Positions 24,776-33,826 of a stretch of DNA of 64,000 bases are shown here, one piece after another. A program made the position numbers and the translations under genes. Position 1 is the stretch's first letter; each line of letters begins with the position of its first letter. The stretch is from JAVWJP01 sp036638975 (GTDB lineage Bacteria > Bacillota > Clostridia > Oscillospirales > Ruminococcaceae). Under the pieces are notes generated by a model. The model was not told the origin of the DNA. It worked only from the letters and a program-made list of their open reading frames with translations, and searched no databases. Location of the stretch: assembly GCA_036638975.1 (NCBI GenBank), contig JAVWJP010000001.1, forward strand, positions 186,001-250,000, given 5' to 3'.

Positions 24776-25670
24776 TGCCGCTAAGCCCCTTTCTTAGCTT
24801 TTTTGCTGCCATATGTTCTTTAAGAACAGGGTACGAAAGTGCAGCAGCAACTATGACTGATGAAATAAGCTTTAAGTCGCTAGGAGAAATATTAACACGA
24901 AGCACAAGTGCAATAATAATTCTGTAAATTACAGAGCCTATTACTACCGCAGTTATGTGACGCGGCATATTGCTTGTGCCAAAAATAACTTCTCCTATAA
25001 TAAGCGATGCCATTGCTATAACAACCATTCCTATCCCCATGCTTATATCGCAAAATTGCTGATATTGTACAATTAATGCCCCCGAAAGCCCAACTATTGC
25101 ATTGCCAATTGCAAGACCGACTGCCTTTGTAAAGTCGGAGTTTATAGATGATGAGCGCACCATATCTTCGTTGTCGCCTGTTGCACGAATGCTCATGCCA
25201 AGTTGAGTTTTAAAAAAAAGTGTCATAAGTACAATTACAAAAGCAATTAGCGCTAGGGGAAACAGCAGCTTTGCAAAGCGCGCGGCAAAATCGCTTTTTC
25301 CAAAAGGTGTAAAGATTGTAGGTATATTAAGAAGCGAAAGGTTACCGCGGTTTTGCATTACCCGCAGGTTAATTGAATATAAACCTGTCATTGTCAATAT
25401 ACCTGATAAAATTGGCTGAATTTTAAGTTTTGTTTGTAAAAATGCTGTGACAAGACCTGCTAAGGCACCTGAAACAACTCCGGCCAAAAGCCCCAAAAAA
25501 GGGTGACCGGCAAGTGTCATTACAGCAGAGCAAGAAGCGCCAAGTGTAAAGCTGCCGTCTACTGTTAAATCGGGTAAATTAAGTATACGAAACGAAACAA
25601 AAACGCCAAGTGCCATAAAGCCATATATTATGCCAAGCTCCACAGAGCCTTGTAAAGCTGTAAAATTCAC
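24759..25670 (-). CDS. trpY: ABC transporter permease of TrpXYZ-type importer
   Basis: This 303-residue BPD_transp_2-type permease has about eight to nine hydrophobic segments. It contains the family stretch L-N-L-P-D-L-T-V-D-G-S-F-T-L-G-A near the N-terminus and the coupling region G-D-N-E-D-M-V-R-S-S. The gene lies between the substrate-binding lipoprotein gene, 25 bases upstream, and the overlapping ATPase gene, forming one operon under the T-box. Confidence 0.88.
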   Translation of the reverse strand: MNFTALQGSVELGIIYGFMALGVFVSFRILNLPDLTVDGSFTLGASCSAVMTLAGHPFLGLLAGVVSGALAGLVTAFLQTKLKIQPILSGILTMTGLYSINLRVMQNRGNLSLLNIPTIFTPFGKSDFAARFAKLLFPLALIAFVIVLMTLFFKTQLGMSIRATGDNEDMVRSSSINSDFTKAVGLAIGNAIVGLSGALIVQYQQFCDISMGIGMVVIAMASLIIGEVIFGTSNMPRHITAVVIGSVIYRIIIALVLRVNISPSDLKLISSVIVAAALSYPVLKEHMAAKKLRKGLSGNAKIN

Positions 25671-25695
25671 GGTTAAGCCTCCAAATTTTATAGAG

Positions 25696-26694
25696 TTATT
25701 TGTTTTTTAATAGCTGTGCAGCTTCTTTTATATCCTTTGGTATTGTTATTCCGAGAGCCGTGGCTGTGTCTTCATTTATAAATATACCAAAGTTATTTAG
25801 GGTTTCTACCGGAATATCTGAAATAGCTGTGCCGCTGAGGATTTTTTTAGCCATGGCTGCGGTTTGCTTTCCAAGACCCGAATACTCTATGCCAACCGTT
25901 GCCAGTCCGCCGTCAGCTACCATAGAATCGGCACCGACATACACAGGCATTTTTGCTTTTTTGGCAACATCGGCAAGTACAGGCATAGCCGAGGCAACGA
26001 CATTGTCAATAGTTGTGTAAAAAGCGTCACACTGCCCTACAAGGCTCTGTGCGGCTTGCTGAAGCTCTGAAGCATTTGTTATTGTTACTTCTGTATAAGG
26101 TATGTTGTTTTTATCACAATATTTTTTGGCATCGTTTATAACAGAAACCGCGCTTACTTCGCTGGTGCAATAGATAAAGCCGTATTTTTTTACATTTGGT
26201 GTAAGCTTAGATGCAAGCTCGAACACTTGCTGTACAGGTATCGCATCAGAGGTTCCTGTAACGTTTTTATCCGGCTTTGTGAGGTCAGCCATAAGGTTTG
26301 CCGCTATAGGGTCTGTCACTGCCGAAAAAAGCACGGGTATATTGCTTGTTGCCGCTGCTGCCGACTGTGCCGACGGAGTTGCTATTGCTACTATCAGGTC
26401 GCTTTTGTCAGATACAAATTTTTGAGTAATAGAGTTAAGCGTGGCTTGGTCGCCCTGTGCATTTTGGTAGTCTATTTCTACTTTATCGTTGGTATAGCCC
26501 AAAGCTGTAAGCTCTGTCAAAAAACTTTCTCTAATAGTGTTAAGAGATGGGTGCTCTACTATCTGTACAATGCCGATTTTTATTTTTTTATTTGCAGTGG
26601 TGGTGTTTGCAGATGATGAGCAGCCTACAAGGAATGTGATAGCAAGCATTGCAGATAAAACCAGTGCAAGTACCTTTTTAATAATAGTTTTCAT
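25696..26694 (-). CDS. trpX: Substrate-binding lipoprotein of TrpXYZ-type ABC importer
   Basis: ATG 26694 follows AGAGGAGA; the longer frame upstream runs into the T-box leader and is rejected. The 332-residue product has a lipoprotein signal (F-L-V-G-C-S-S) and an ABC_sub_bind (DUF534-like) periplasmic-binding-type fold: I-G-I-V-Q-I-V-E-H-P-S-L, then A-I-A-T-P-S-A-Q and P-V-L-F-S-A-V-T-D-P. It is anchored outside the membrane and hands substrate to TrpY. The operon promoter and T-box lie directly upstream. Confidence 0.9.
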   Translation of the reverse strand: MKTIIKKVLALVLSAMLAITFLVGCSSSANTTTANKKIKIGIVQIVEHPSLNTIRESFLTELTALGYTNDKVEIDYQNAQGDQATLNSITQKFVSDKSDLIVAIATPSAQSAAAATSNIPVLFSAVTDPIAANLMADLTKPDKNVTGTSDAIPVQQVFELASKLTPNVKKYGFIYCTSEVSAVSVINDAKKYCDKNNIPYTEVTITNASELQQAAQSLVGQCDAFYTTIDNVVASAMPVLADVAKKAKMPVYVGADSMVADGGLATVGIEYSGLGKQTAAMAKKILSGTAISDIPVETLNNFGIFINEDTATALGITIPKDIKEAAQLLKNK

Positions 26695-26711
26695 AACAAT
26701 TCTCCTCTTAA

Positions 26712-26992
26712 AATATATTTTTAGACAACAAAAAACACCTATCCTCATACAAGGACAGGTGTAAAACCTGCGGTACCACCTTGATTGGTACAATAAATGT
26801 ACCCACCTCTTACAGAATGCAAACACATTCCTCGCCATCTAACGTAGGCTTTACGTCGTAAGATACTAAGCTTTCGCTTTTCTTTACGCCCTCAGTGGTC
26901 CATTTGTCCAACTCGCTTACTATTGGGCTTTCAGCTACCCCAACTCTCTGTAAGTGCGCCTTTGGTTTTATATCCACGTCAACGGTTTAATA
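26712..26992 (-). ncRNA. T-box riboswitch (tRNA-Trp type) controlling trpXYZ
   Basis: The minus-strand leader shows stem I with the AGAGAG motif and a distal stem TTGGG/CCCAA. The specifier loop is closed below by GTGG/CCAC and above by CCAA/TTGG. Its 3' side ends in TGG followed by A (codon complement at 26900-26902), so the specifier is UGG, tryptophan. The T-box core AAGGTGGTACCGC lies at about 26769-26781. It can pair as antiterminator or give way to the terminator ACACCTGTCCTTG...AGGATAGGTGT plus T6 (about 26727-26761). Uncharged tRNA-Trp should permit transcription of the importer. The bulge UGGU would pair only by wobble with the G discriminator usual for tRNA-Trp. Confidence 0.92.
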
Positions 26993-26993
26993 T

Positions 26994-27022
26994 ATTAAAG
27001 CACATTTAAAAGTGTTTGTCAA
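26994..27022 (-). promoter_or_regulatory. Sigma-A promoter of the T-box/trpXYZ operon
   Basis: On the minus strand TTGACA (27022-27017), a 17-base spacer and TTTAAT (26999-26994). It lies directly ahead of stem I of the T-box. Confidence 0.85.
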
Positions 27023-27041
27023 CACAAAAATAAAAAAACTT

Positions 27042-28112
27042 TTAAATTAAAAGAGAAAGCAAGGCAAAAGCTGTCGCGGCTTCTACACAGGGGACTGCAC
27101 GTGGTACTACGCATGGGTCGTGTCTGCCTGTTACAGCTATTTCGCATTCTTCGTATTTTATAAAGTTGACAGTCATTTGTTTTTTTGCAATTGATGGAGT
27201 GGGCTTAAACGCAGCGCGTAAAATTATAGGCATACCTGAAGAAATTCCTCCTAAAATACCGCCGTGGTTATTAGTTTTGGTGCATATTTTATCATCTGTT
27301 ATACAGAAATCATCATTGCTTTCGCTTCCGTAAAGACTACTGACCGCAAAACCTGCACCAAATTCAACCCCTTTTACGGCAGGAATGCCAAAAATTATAG
27401 AACTAAGCACGTTTTCCAGCCCTTCAAACATTGGGTCACCAATTCCGGCAGGGAAGCCTACCGCGCAGCATTCAACTGTGCCGCCCAAAGAATTTTTGTT
27501 ACGTTTAGCTTCTTTTATGGCGTTTATCATTTTTTCGCCGACTGCATCGTCTAAGACGGTAAAAGGCTTTTTTTGTATAGCCAGTAAATCTTCGCGTGTA
27601 ATATTGACGCTGTCAAATGGCGTATCGGAAATTCCGTGAATATTATATATATGTGCGCCTACTTCGACACCGCGGCGGCGCAAAAATTGTTTTGCAATTC
27701 CGCCGGCTGCTACCAAAGGTGCTGTAAGTCTGCCGGAAAAATGCCCGCTGCCTCTGACATCATTAGCTCCGTTATAACGCAGATATGCAGTATAATCGGC
27801 GTGACCGGGGCGTGCAATTTCGTTCATTTTAGCATATGCCTGAGGCAAAGTATCGGTGTTTTCTATAAATATACAAAGCGGTGCTCCTGTAGTTCTTCCG
27901 TTTAAAAAGCCTGATATAATATTGGGGAAATCTAACTCTGTGCGCTTGGTTGAAGTTGACGACCCACCCGGTGCACGACGGCTGCAAAAAGCTATAAGCT
28001 CCGATATATCTATCTCTTCACCTGCCGGAAGCCCTGTGATTACTACTCCTATTGCCTCGGCATGAGATTCTCCGAATATATTTAATTTTAATTTTTTACC
28101 CCAGTCTGACAT
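27042..28112 (-). CDS. aroC: Chorismate synthase
   Basis: This enzyme converts EPSP to chorismate with reduced FMN as cofactor. The 356-residue sequence shows G-E-S-H-A-E-A-I-G, R-A-P-G-G, R-P-G-H-A-D-Y and the C-terminal R-H-D-P-C-V-V-P-R-A signature. ATG 28112 lies eight bases after GGAGG and overlaps the aroA end by 17 bases, indicating coupled translation. It is the last gene of aroB-aroA-aroC. The T-box promoter of trpXYZ starts just beyond its stop. Confidence 0.96.
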   Translation of the reverse strand: MSDWGKKLKLNIFGESHAEAIGVVITGLPAGEEIDISELIAFCSRRAPGGSSTSTKRTELDFPNIISGFLNGRTTGAPLCIFIENTDTLPQAYAKMNEIARPGHADYTAYLRYNGANDVRGSGHFSGRLTAPLVAAGGIAKQFLRRRGVEVGAHIYNIHGISDTPFDSVNITREDLLAIQKKPFTVLDDAVGEKMINAIKEAKRNKNSLGGTVECCAVGFPAGIGDPMFEGLENVLSSIIFGIPAVKGVEFGAGFAVSSLYGSESNDDFCITDDKICTKTNNHGGILGGISSGMPIILRAAFKPTPSIAKKQMTVNFIKYEECEIAVTGRHDPCVVPRAVPCVEAATAFALLSLLI

Positions 28113-29370
28113 CTGCACAACCTCCAAGCTTATTATAATCGCTAAAAAAATTAGGATAAGACTTTTTTACAGATTCAGCACCGTCAATTATTATTTCTTC
28201 GTCGCAATAAAGTGCTGCAACAGCCATGCTCATTACAATGCGATGGTCATTATATGATGAAACAACTCCACCGCGTAATGGCTTACCGCCGTGTATTTTG
28301 ATACTGTCGTTATCGCAATGAATATCAGCGCCAACTGCCGAGAGTGCTTCGGTTATAGATTTTAGTCTGTCGCTCTCCTTCAGTCTTAGACGATGAGCAC
28401 CATAAATTAAAGTTTCGCCTTCGGCAAATGTACCAAGCACAGCTAAAATGGGTACAAGGTCAGGTATTTGTGCAGCATCAATGCTTGTACCGCAAAGCTT
28501 GCTTTTGCTTACAGTTATTTTATCATCATTTATAGCTATATTTGCACCAAAAAGTTTTAGAATCTTAAAAATAGAGCTATCTCCCTGCTTAGAATACGGG
28601 CTAAGTCCGCAAATAGAAAGCCCATTGCTTAAAAGCCCTGCTACGGCAAAATAGGCGGCGTTGGAATAATCTCCTTCTACGTGATATGTGCAGGGGGTAT
28701 AGTGCTGTCCGCCTGCTATCTTATATCCATTATTGGTTTCAAAAGCTTTTATTCCAAATAATCTAAGCGTTTCTAAAGTCATATCAACATATGGCTTAGA
28801 TTCTAGCTTTGATGTGAGAATAATTTCGCTGTCATCGGTTAAAAGCGGCAATGCAAAGAGCAAACCTGATATAAACTGAGAGCTTATATCACCGCGTATA
28901 TAAAACTTGCCTGCGTGCAGCTTACCGCATATTTTTAGAGGGAGTTCATCACTTTCAAGTCTGTCAAGTGTTACTCCTTTACACTCTAAAAGCTCATGGT
29001 AAAGCGCAAGCGGACGCTTTGAAAGACCTCCTGTTCCTGTAAAAACAGCTTCTATTCCAAAAGCCGCAGCTACGGGTAAAAGAAAGCGTAAAGTAGAAGC
29101 ACTTTCTCCGCAAAAAATGCGTATATTACCTTGCGGCGTACCGCTGATACCCTGAACAAGCGCAACGTCTTCGCTTAACTGTATTTTACTTTCAAATAAT
29201 TGTAAAGCATTTAGGGTAGCTTCAATATCTTTTGAGGAGGAATTTATGGGGGAAATATAGCTAAAACCGTTTGCCAAAGCACCGCATATAAGTGCCCTGT
29301 GGGTATCGCTTTTAGACGGCGGAGCTGTGTACTCGCCTTGAAGCATCGCTTTTTTTATAGTTGCGAACAT
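28096..29370 (-). CDS. aroA: 3-phosphoshikimate 1-carboxyvinyltransferase (EPSP synthase)
   Basis: This enzyme transfers enolpyruvate from PEP to shikimate-3-phosphate. The 424-residue sequence has the N-terminal P-P-S-K-S-D-T-H-R-A-L-I phosphate-binding segment. It also has L-R-F-L-L-P-V-A (variant of the usual R-x-L/G-N-A-G-T region), R-L-K-E-S-D-R-L and S-Y-N-D-H-R-I-V-M-S. The variant motifs fit the Clostridia class II type, often less sensitive to glyphosate, though that is inference. Its ATG immediately follows the aroB stop codon. Confidence 0.95.
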   Translation of the reverse strand: MFATIKKAMLQGEYTAPPSKSDTHRALICGALANGFSYISPINSSSKDIEATLNALQLFESKIQLSEDVALVQGISGTPQGNIRIFCGESASTLRFLLPVAAAFGIEAVFTGTGGLSKRPLALYHELLECKGVTLDRLESDELPLKICGKLHAGKFYIRGDISSQFISGLLFALPLLTDDSEIILTSKLESKPYVDMTLETLRLFGIKAFETNNGYKIAGGQHYTPCTYHVEGDYSNAAYFAVAGLLSNGLSICGLSPYSKQGDSSIFKILKLFGANIAINDDKITVSKSKLCGTSIDAAQIPDLVPILAVLGTFAEGETLIYGAHRLRLKESDRLKSITEALSAVGADIHCDNDSIKIHGGKPLRGGVVSSYNDHRIVMSMAVAALYCDEEIIIDGAESVKKSYPNFFSDYNKLGGCADVRLG

Positions 29371-30429
29371 TTATTTATAGGCCTCCAAAACAAAACTCTC
29401 AAAATCACTTAGTGGCATTTTATGTATAGCGGCTTTGCCGATTTTTTCAAGTAATATAATGCTTATATTGTTACCGTCACGTTTTTTGTCTTCTAAATAA
29501 GCTTTTGTAAGCTGTGCAGGTGTAAAGCCTGTTGTTACCGGCAGCAAAAAAAGCCCGCAAGCTTTTTCAAGTGCGTCTGAAGTACCTGACAGTGTAATGC
29601 CTGCTTTTGTTGAGGCACGTGTAATCATCGCCATTCCCATCGAAACAGCTTTGCCGTGGGTGGTCTTGTACCCGCTTTTTTGTTCTATTGCGTGTGCTAG
29701 GGTATGCCCGAAGTTTAGTATCATGCGTTCACCTGTGTCATACTCGTCCGCTTCAACAATCGTTTTTTTAATGAATATGCTGCGATAGATTATTTCTTCA
29801 ATGTTATTATAGTAATTAGAGTTTGAAATCATTTCAAAAAGTTTTACATCGCTGATAGCGGCGCATTTTATAATTTCTGCGGCACCTTCTGCAAAATCCA
29901 TGGGTGTAAGTGTTTTAAGAAGTAAAATATCGCAAAGCACAAGGCTGGGCTGCCAAAAACTACCAACAAGGTTTTTACCGTTTGGTAAGTCAACGGCAGT
30001 TTTGCCCCCTACAGATGAATCGACTTGAGCCAAAAGTGTAGTTGGTACTTGTACAACGCGTATGCCTCGCAGAAAAGTAGAGGCTGCAAAACCTGTAACG
30101 TCGCCTACAACACCACCGCCAAGTGCTATTATAATATCTGTACGAGTTATGTTGTTTTCTATAAAAAAGGTGTAAAGCTTGCCAACCGTTTCTAAGCTTT
30201 TTGATTTCTCACCGTGCGGCATTGCATAGCTTGCAATGCCTGTAAAGCCGGCTGTTCTAAGAGAAGCTTTTAGCTCGTCTAAGTAAAGCTTTTCTACAAT
30301 ATCGTCAGTTACTATTGCAATACGGCAAAATGCCCCCAGTTCTTTTATTTTTGCGCCGGCATTTTTTAATATATCGGGCTCTATTATTATTTTGTACTTT
30401 TTACCAAGATTAACAGTAAGCTCTTTCAT
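29371..30429 (-). CDS. aroB: 3-dehydroquinate synthase
   Basis: This enzyme converts DAHP to 3-dehydroquinate using NAD and a divalent metal. The 352-residue sequence contains P-H-G-E-K-S-K-S, G-G-G-V-V-G-D-V-T-G-F, V-P-T-T-L-L-A-Q-V-D-S-S-V-G-G-K and the metal ligands in E-A/H positions (N-F-G-H-T-L-A-H-A-I-E). It is the first gene of the operon. CGGAGGG precedes the ATG, and an attenuator-like hairpin lies between promoter and start. Confidence 0.96.
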   Translation of the reverse strand: MKELTVNLGKKYKIIIEPDILKNAGAKIKELGAFCRIAIVTDDIVEKLYLDELKASLRTAGFTGIASYAMPHGEKSKSLETVGKLYTFFIENNITRTDIIIALGGGVVGDVTGFAASTFLRGIRVVQVPTTLLAQVDSSVGGKTAVDLPNGKNLVGSFWQPSLVLCDILLLKTLTPMDFAEGAAEIIKCAAISDVKLFEMISNSNYYNNIEEIIYRSIFIKKTIVEADEYDTGERMILNFGHTLAHAIEQKSGYKTTHGKAVSMGMAMITRASTKAGITLSGTSDALEKACGLFLLPVTTGFTPAQLTKAYLEDKKRDGNNISIILLEKIGKAAIHKMPLSDFESFVLEAYK

Positions 30430-30446
30430 AATTTGCCCTCCGTATT

Positions 30447-30476
30447 ATATAAAATAAAAAACCGGTACCTTTGTTA
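30447..30476 (-). terminator. Leader terminator (attenuator candidate) ahead of aroB
   Basis: On the minus strand CGGTGCTTTT and AAAGGTACCG form about ten pairs around GGTAAC, followed by T6ATTTT, inside the aroB leader between promoter and gene. An alternative pairing of CAAGC (about 30492) with GCTTTTG upstream could compete with it. This suggests premature termination control; the signal is unknown. Confidence 0.65.
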
Positions 30477-30514
30477 CCAAAAGCACCGACAGCTTGCCAA
30501 AAGGACTACTTATA

Positions 30515-30543
30515 AGAATACGCTACAGTTAAATATTTGTCAA
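30515..30543 (-). promoter_or_regulatory. Sigma-A promoter of aroBAC
   Basis: Minus strand TTGACA (30543-30538), 17 bases, TATTCT (30520-30515). It reads into the leader that holds the attenuator-like hairpin. Confidence 0.8.
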
Positions 30544-30569
30544 TATTTATTCTTTTCTTTTTTTATTTG

Positions 30570-30598
30570 TTGCCGATTATCTATTGCTATGCTATACT
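30570..30598 (+). promoter_or_regulatory. Sigma-A promoter for the ABC-F gene
   Basis: TTGCCG (30570-30575), 17 bases, TATACT (30593-30598). It is divergent from the aroBAC promoter 27 bases away. Confidence 0.6.
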
Positions 30599-30659
30599 GA
30601 TAAAGCGTATATGAATAACATATTTTACATAATGTTTGAAAGGCAGGGCGCACGTTTAC

Positions 30660-32582
30660 ATGATATTAACTGCAAGTGGTATAAGTAAAAGCTACGGCGG
30701 AAACCTTGTTTTGGGAGAAACCGAGCTTAAGATAGAGGATAATGACAGAATAGGACTTGTGGGTGTAAACGGAGCAGGAAAATCAACTCTCCTCAACCTG
30801 CTTACAGGCAGCGAAATTACAGATACAGGCAGTATTTATGTATCCTCAAATGTTACGATAGGTTTTTTACGTCAAAACAGCGGGCTTAATACTCAAAATA
30901 CAATCTGGACAGAAATGCAAAATGTTTTTTCGGACTTACTTGATATTCAAGCAGAGCTACATCAAATAGAGCAAAAGCTTGCGCTTGAAGCAGAAGCTGA
31001 CAGCGAAAAAATAAATGAACTTACGCATAGATACTCTATATTATCGGAGCTTTTTGAAAAACGTGACGGTTATCTTATAGATGTAAAGGTTAAAACCATA
31101 TTAAATGGCATGGGCTTTGCAGAAAAACCCTATGATACCGTTATAAATACACTTTCCGGCGGAGAAAAAACACGTCTTGCAATGGCAAAATTGCTCTTGG
31201 AGGAGCCGCTTTTACTTATACTTGATGAGCCTACAAATCACCTCGATTTTAAAACACTTTTATGGTTGGAGGATTACCTAAGCTCGTATAGGGGAGCACT
31301 GCTTGTTGTTTCGCATGACAGATATTTTTTAGACAAGCTTGTAACAACCATATGGGAGGCAGAGCGCAGCAAAATTACTGTATATAAAAGTAATTACACA
31401 AAATTTGTTCAGCTAAAAGATGAAGCAAAAATACGCTTGCAAAAAGAATATGAAATACAGCAAAAAGAGATAGCTTCTATGGAGGATTTTGTAGCGCGTA
31501 ATATTGTAAGGGCAACTACATCTAAAATGGCAAAAAGTCGCCTTGCCGCATTAGAACGCATGGAGGTTATAGAGCGCCCCGGTGGTAAGCTAAAGCTGGC
31601 AAAGCTTAATTTTGAGTATGACAGAGAGCCTGTAAAAGATGTGCTTGAAGTAGAAGGTCTTACTTTGGAGGTCGGCAGCGGAGAAAGCCATAACGTGCTG
31701 TGTAAAGGTATAAACTTACACATAATGCGCGGAGAAAAAATTGCCATAATAGGGGCTAACGGAATAGGGAAATCTACATTTTTAAAAGCTATACAAGAGC
31801 TTTGTGCTGTAAACACCGGTAGTATAGAATGGGGCAAAAATGTAACTATTGGGTATTATGAGCAAGAAAATAAGATGCTGCATAACGAAAAAACGGCTTT
31901 GGACGAGCTTTGGGACAGATACCCGCGCATGACAGAGCAAAGCATAAGGAGTGTGCTGGGCGCAGTACTTATAACCGGAGAAGATGCTTATAAAAAGGTT
32001 ACTGTTTTAAGCGGGGGAGAGCGTGCAAAGCTTTCGTTTGCAATTTTAATGCTTACTCGTGCAAACACTTTACTTTTAGACGAGCCTACAAACCATTTAG
32101 ACCTTGTTTCTAAAGAAATATTAGAGCGGGCACTCACTGAATTTACAGGTACGTTGATAATGGTTTCTCACGACAGGTATATGCTTAATAAAATACCGGA
32201 TAAAATTATAGAATTTACCGAGGACGGAATAAAAGTATACAATGGACGCTATGACTACTATTTGGAGGAATGTGAAAAGCAAAAACAAACCGCGTTTCTA
32301 AAACAGGCGGCAGAGCCGGAAAAAGAGAAGCCTCAGTCGTCAAGCGGCGGGTACCGCAGCCGCGAGCAAAAAAACAGCGAAAACCTACGCCGTCAGCGCA
32401 TTAAAGAGCTAGAAGCACAAATAGCCCTAACAGAAGAACAAATAAAAAGGCTTTCGGACGAGCTTTTAATGGAAGAGGTTTTTACCGATTATAAGCTTAC
32501 GGCAGAGAAATGTGCAGAGCTTGACGAAGAAAAAGAGCGTTTGGAGGGCTATTCGGACGAATGGCTGAATTTAATAGAATAA
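30660..32582 (+). CDS. ABC-F family ATPase (ribosome-associated, duplicated ATP-binding domains)
   Basis: The protein has two ABC domains in one chain and no membrane segments. The first has G-V-N-G-A-G-K-S-T, L-S-G-G-E-K-T-R and L-I-L-D-E-P-T-N-H-L-D; the second has G-A-N-G-I-G-K-S-T, L-S-G-G-E-R-A-K and L-L-L-D-E-P-T-N-H-L-D. The inter-domain linker (P-site tRNA interaction motif) lies at about 235-320, and a Lys/Glu-rich coiled coil at the end (about 550-640) is as in Uup/YdiF. ABC-F proteins act on the ribosome; antibiotic protection cannot be claimed from sequence. ATG 30660 follows AAAGGCAGGG; the TTG at 30636 is rejected. The next gene starts 23 bases past its stop. Confidence 0.9.
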   Translation: MILTASGISKSYGGNLVLGETELKIEDNDRIGLVGVNGAGKSTLLNLLTGSEITDTGSIYVSSNVTIGFLRQNSGLNTQNTIWTEMQNVFSDLLDIQAELHQIEQKLALEAEADSEKINELTHRYSILSELFEKRDGYLIDVKVKTILNGMGFAEKPYDTVINTLSGGEKTRLAMAKLLLEEPLLLILDEPTNHLDFKTLLWLEDYLSSYRGALLVVSHDRYFLDKLVTTIWEAERSKITVYKSNYTKFVQLKDEAKIRLQKEYEIQQKEIASMEDFVARNIVRATTSKMAKSRLAALERMEVIERPGGKLKLAKLNFEYDREPVKDVLEVEGLTLEVGSGESHNVLCKGINLHIMRGEKIAIIGANGIGKSTFLKAIQELCAVNTGSIEWGKNVTIGYYEQENKMLHNEKTALDELWDRYPRMTEQSIRSVLGAVLITGEDAYKKVTVLSGGERAKLSFAILMLTRANTLLLDEPTNHLDLVSKEILERALTEFTGTLIMVSHDRYMLNKIPDKIIEFTEDGIKVYNGRYDYYLEECEKQKQTAFLKQAAEPEKEKPQSSSGGYRSREQKNSENLRRQRIKELEAQIALTEEQIKRLSDELLMEEVFTDYKLTAEKCAELDEEKERLEGYSDEWLNLIE

Positions 32583-32605
32583 ATACTTGTAAGGGGGAAT
32601 GTTGT

Positions 32606-33814
32606 TTGAAATTTGAATGGAATAAAAAATATACTACAATAGCCTTATATGCTTTTTTTGTTGTTATTGCTTGCATAACTTTTTTTTCAGTGATGCAAAA
32701 TTTAAGCGGATTTGGTAGCTATGCCTCATATGTTTTGGCACTTCTTAAACCGTTTATGTATGGCTTTGCCATAGCTTATATATTAAACCCTGTGCTTAAA
32801 ATGTTTGATACAAAGCTGTTACCGCACTTTTTTAAAGAAAAATTAAAGCCTAAAGTCAAACGCGGATTATCAATATTACTTACTTATCTTGTCGCAATGA
32901 TAGTACTGTCTGTGCTGTTTTCTTTTATTATACCTGAAGTTGTCAAGAGTATTTCGGGTATAATATCGCGTTTTCCTGAATATTTAAAGACTGCCGAGTG
33001 CTGGATAACCGAAGCATTTACGGCGGTTGAGGCATGGGGCATCAACGACGCGAATATCTATAAGGTTTTAAGCAGTGTCATAAAAAGCTTCGATTCTCTC
33101 TTGGAAAAAGGCTATATGATGATACAAAATGCACTTCCACTTGTTTTAAGCACTACAAAACAGTTTGCGGACGGTATTCTAAACATAGTGCTTGGCATAA
33201 TAATCTCTGTTTACTTGCTTATGAGTAAAGAAAAGTTTTTTGCGCAGGTTAAAAAGGCTCTTTACGCTTTTTTACCTGTAAATTCAGTTGAACGTTCTAT
33301 ATATATTGCACATAAAAGCCACGCAACATTCAGCGGTTTTATAAACGGAAAACTATTAGATTCCTTGATTATAGGCATAATTTGTTTTGTGGGAATGTCG
33401 CTGCTGCAAATGCCAAACGTTATGCTTATAAGCGTAATAGTGGGGGTTACAAATGTCATACCATATTTTGGTCCGTTTATAGGCGCTATACCCGGTGCCA
33501 TAATAGTGTTAATGATACAGCCACAAAAGACAATATGGTTTTTATTGTTTATTTTAGTGCTGCAACAGTTTGACGGTAATGTTTTAGGTCCTAAAATATT
33601 AGGAGAAACAACAGGAATAACAGCCTTTTGGGTAATATTTGCCATAGTCGTTTTTAGCGGCTTGCTTGGTGTTTTGGGTATGTTTATAGGTGTGCCGCTT
33701 TTTGCCGTGATATATACGCTTATATGTGAATATATAAATTTGCGACTGCAAAAAAAGGGTCTTTCAACTATAACAAGCGATTATGCTTCAAGTGATCATA
33801 AGATAAATTTTTAA
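32606..33814 (+). CDS. AI-2E family (PerM/YtvI-like) membrane transporter
   Basis: The start is TTG 32606, seven bases after AAGGGGGA; the frame open upstream overlaps the ABC-F gene and is not used. The product begins K-F-E-W-N-K-K-Y-T-T, has about 402 residues, and shows the family layout of seven to eight membrane segments. It has the large loop after segment 3 and the signatures G-K-L-L-D-S-L-I-I-G, N-V-I-P-Y-F-G-P-F-I-G-A-I-P and Q-Q-F-D-G-N-V-L-G-P-K-I-L-G. Members export diverse small molecules or act as ion antiporters; the substrate is unknown. metY follows after 12 bases. Confidence 0.88.
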   Translation: MKFEWNKKYTTIALYAFFVVIACITFFSVMQNLSGFGSYASYVLALLKPFMYGFAIAYILNPVLKMFDTKLLPHFFKEKLKPKVKRGLSILLTYLVAMIVLSVLFSFIIPEVVKSISGIISRFPEYLKTAECWITEAFTAVEAWGINDANIYKVLSSVIKSFDSLLEKGYMMIQNALPLVLSTTKQFADGILNIVLGIIISVYLLMSKEKFFAQVKKALYAFLPVNSVERSIYIAHKSHATFSGFINGKLLDSLIIGIICFVGMSLLQMPNVMLISVIVGVTNVIPYFGPFIGAIPGAIIVLMIQPQKTIWFLLFILVLQQFDGNVLGPKILGETTGITAFWVIFAIVVFSGLLGVLGMFIGVPLFAVIYTLICEYINLRLQKKGLSTITSDYASSDHKINF

Positions 33815-33826
33815 TGGAGGGTTTAT

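Noticed and set aside
30447..30514. Known riboswitch (T-box, preQ1, SAM) before aroB
   Set aside because: The leader is about 80 bases and lacks the T-box core sequence and the conserved cores of those classes; only an attenuator-like hairpin can be supported.
33815..33826. SAM riboswitch or S-box for metY
   Set aside because: Only 12 bases separate metY from the upstream gene, so there is no room for a leader; it must be read from an upstream promoter.
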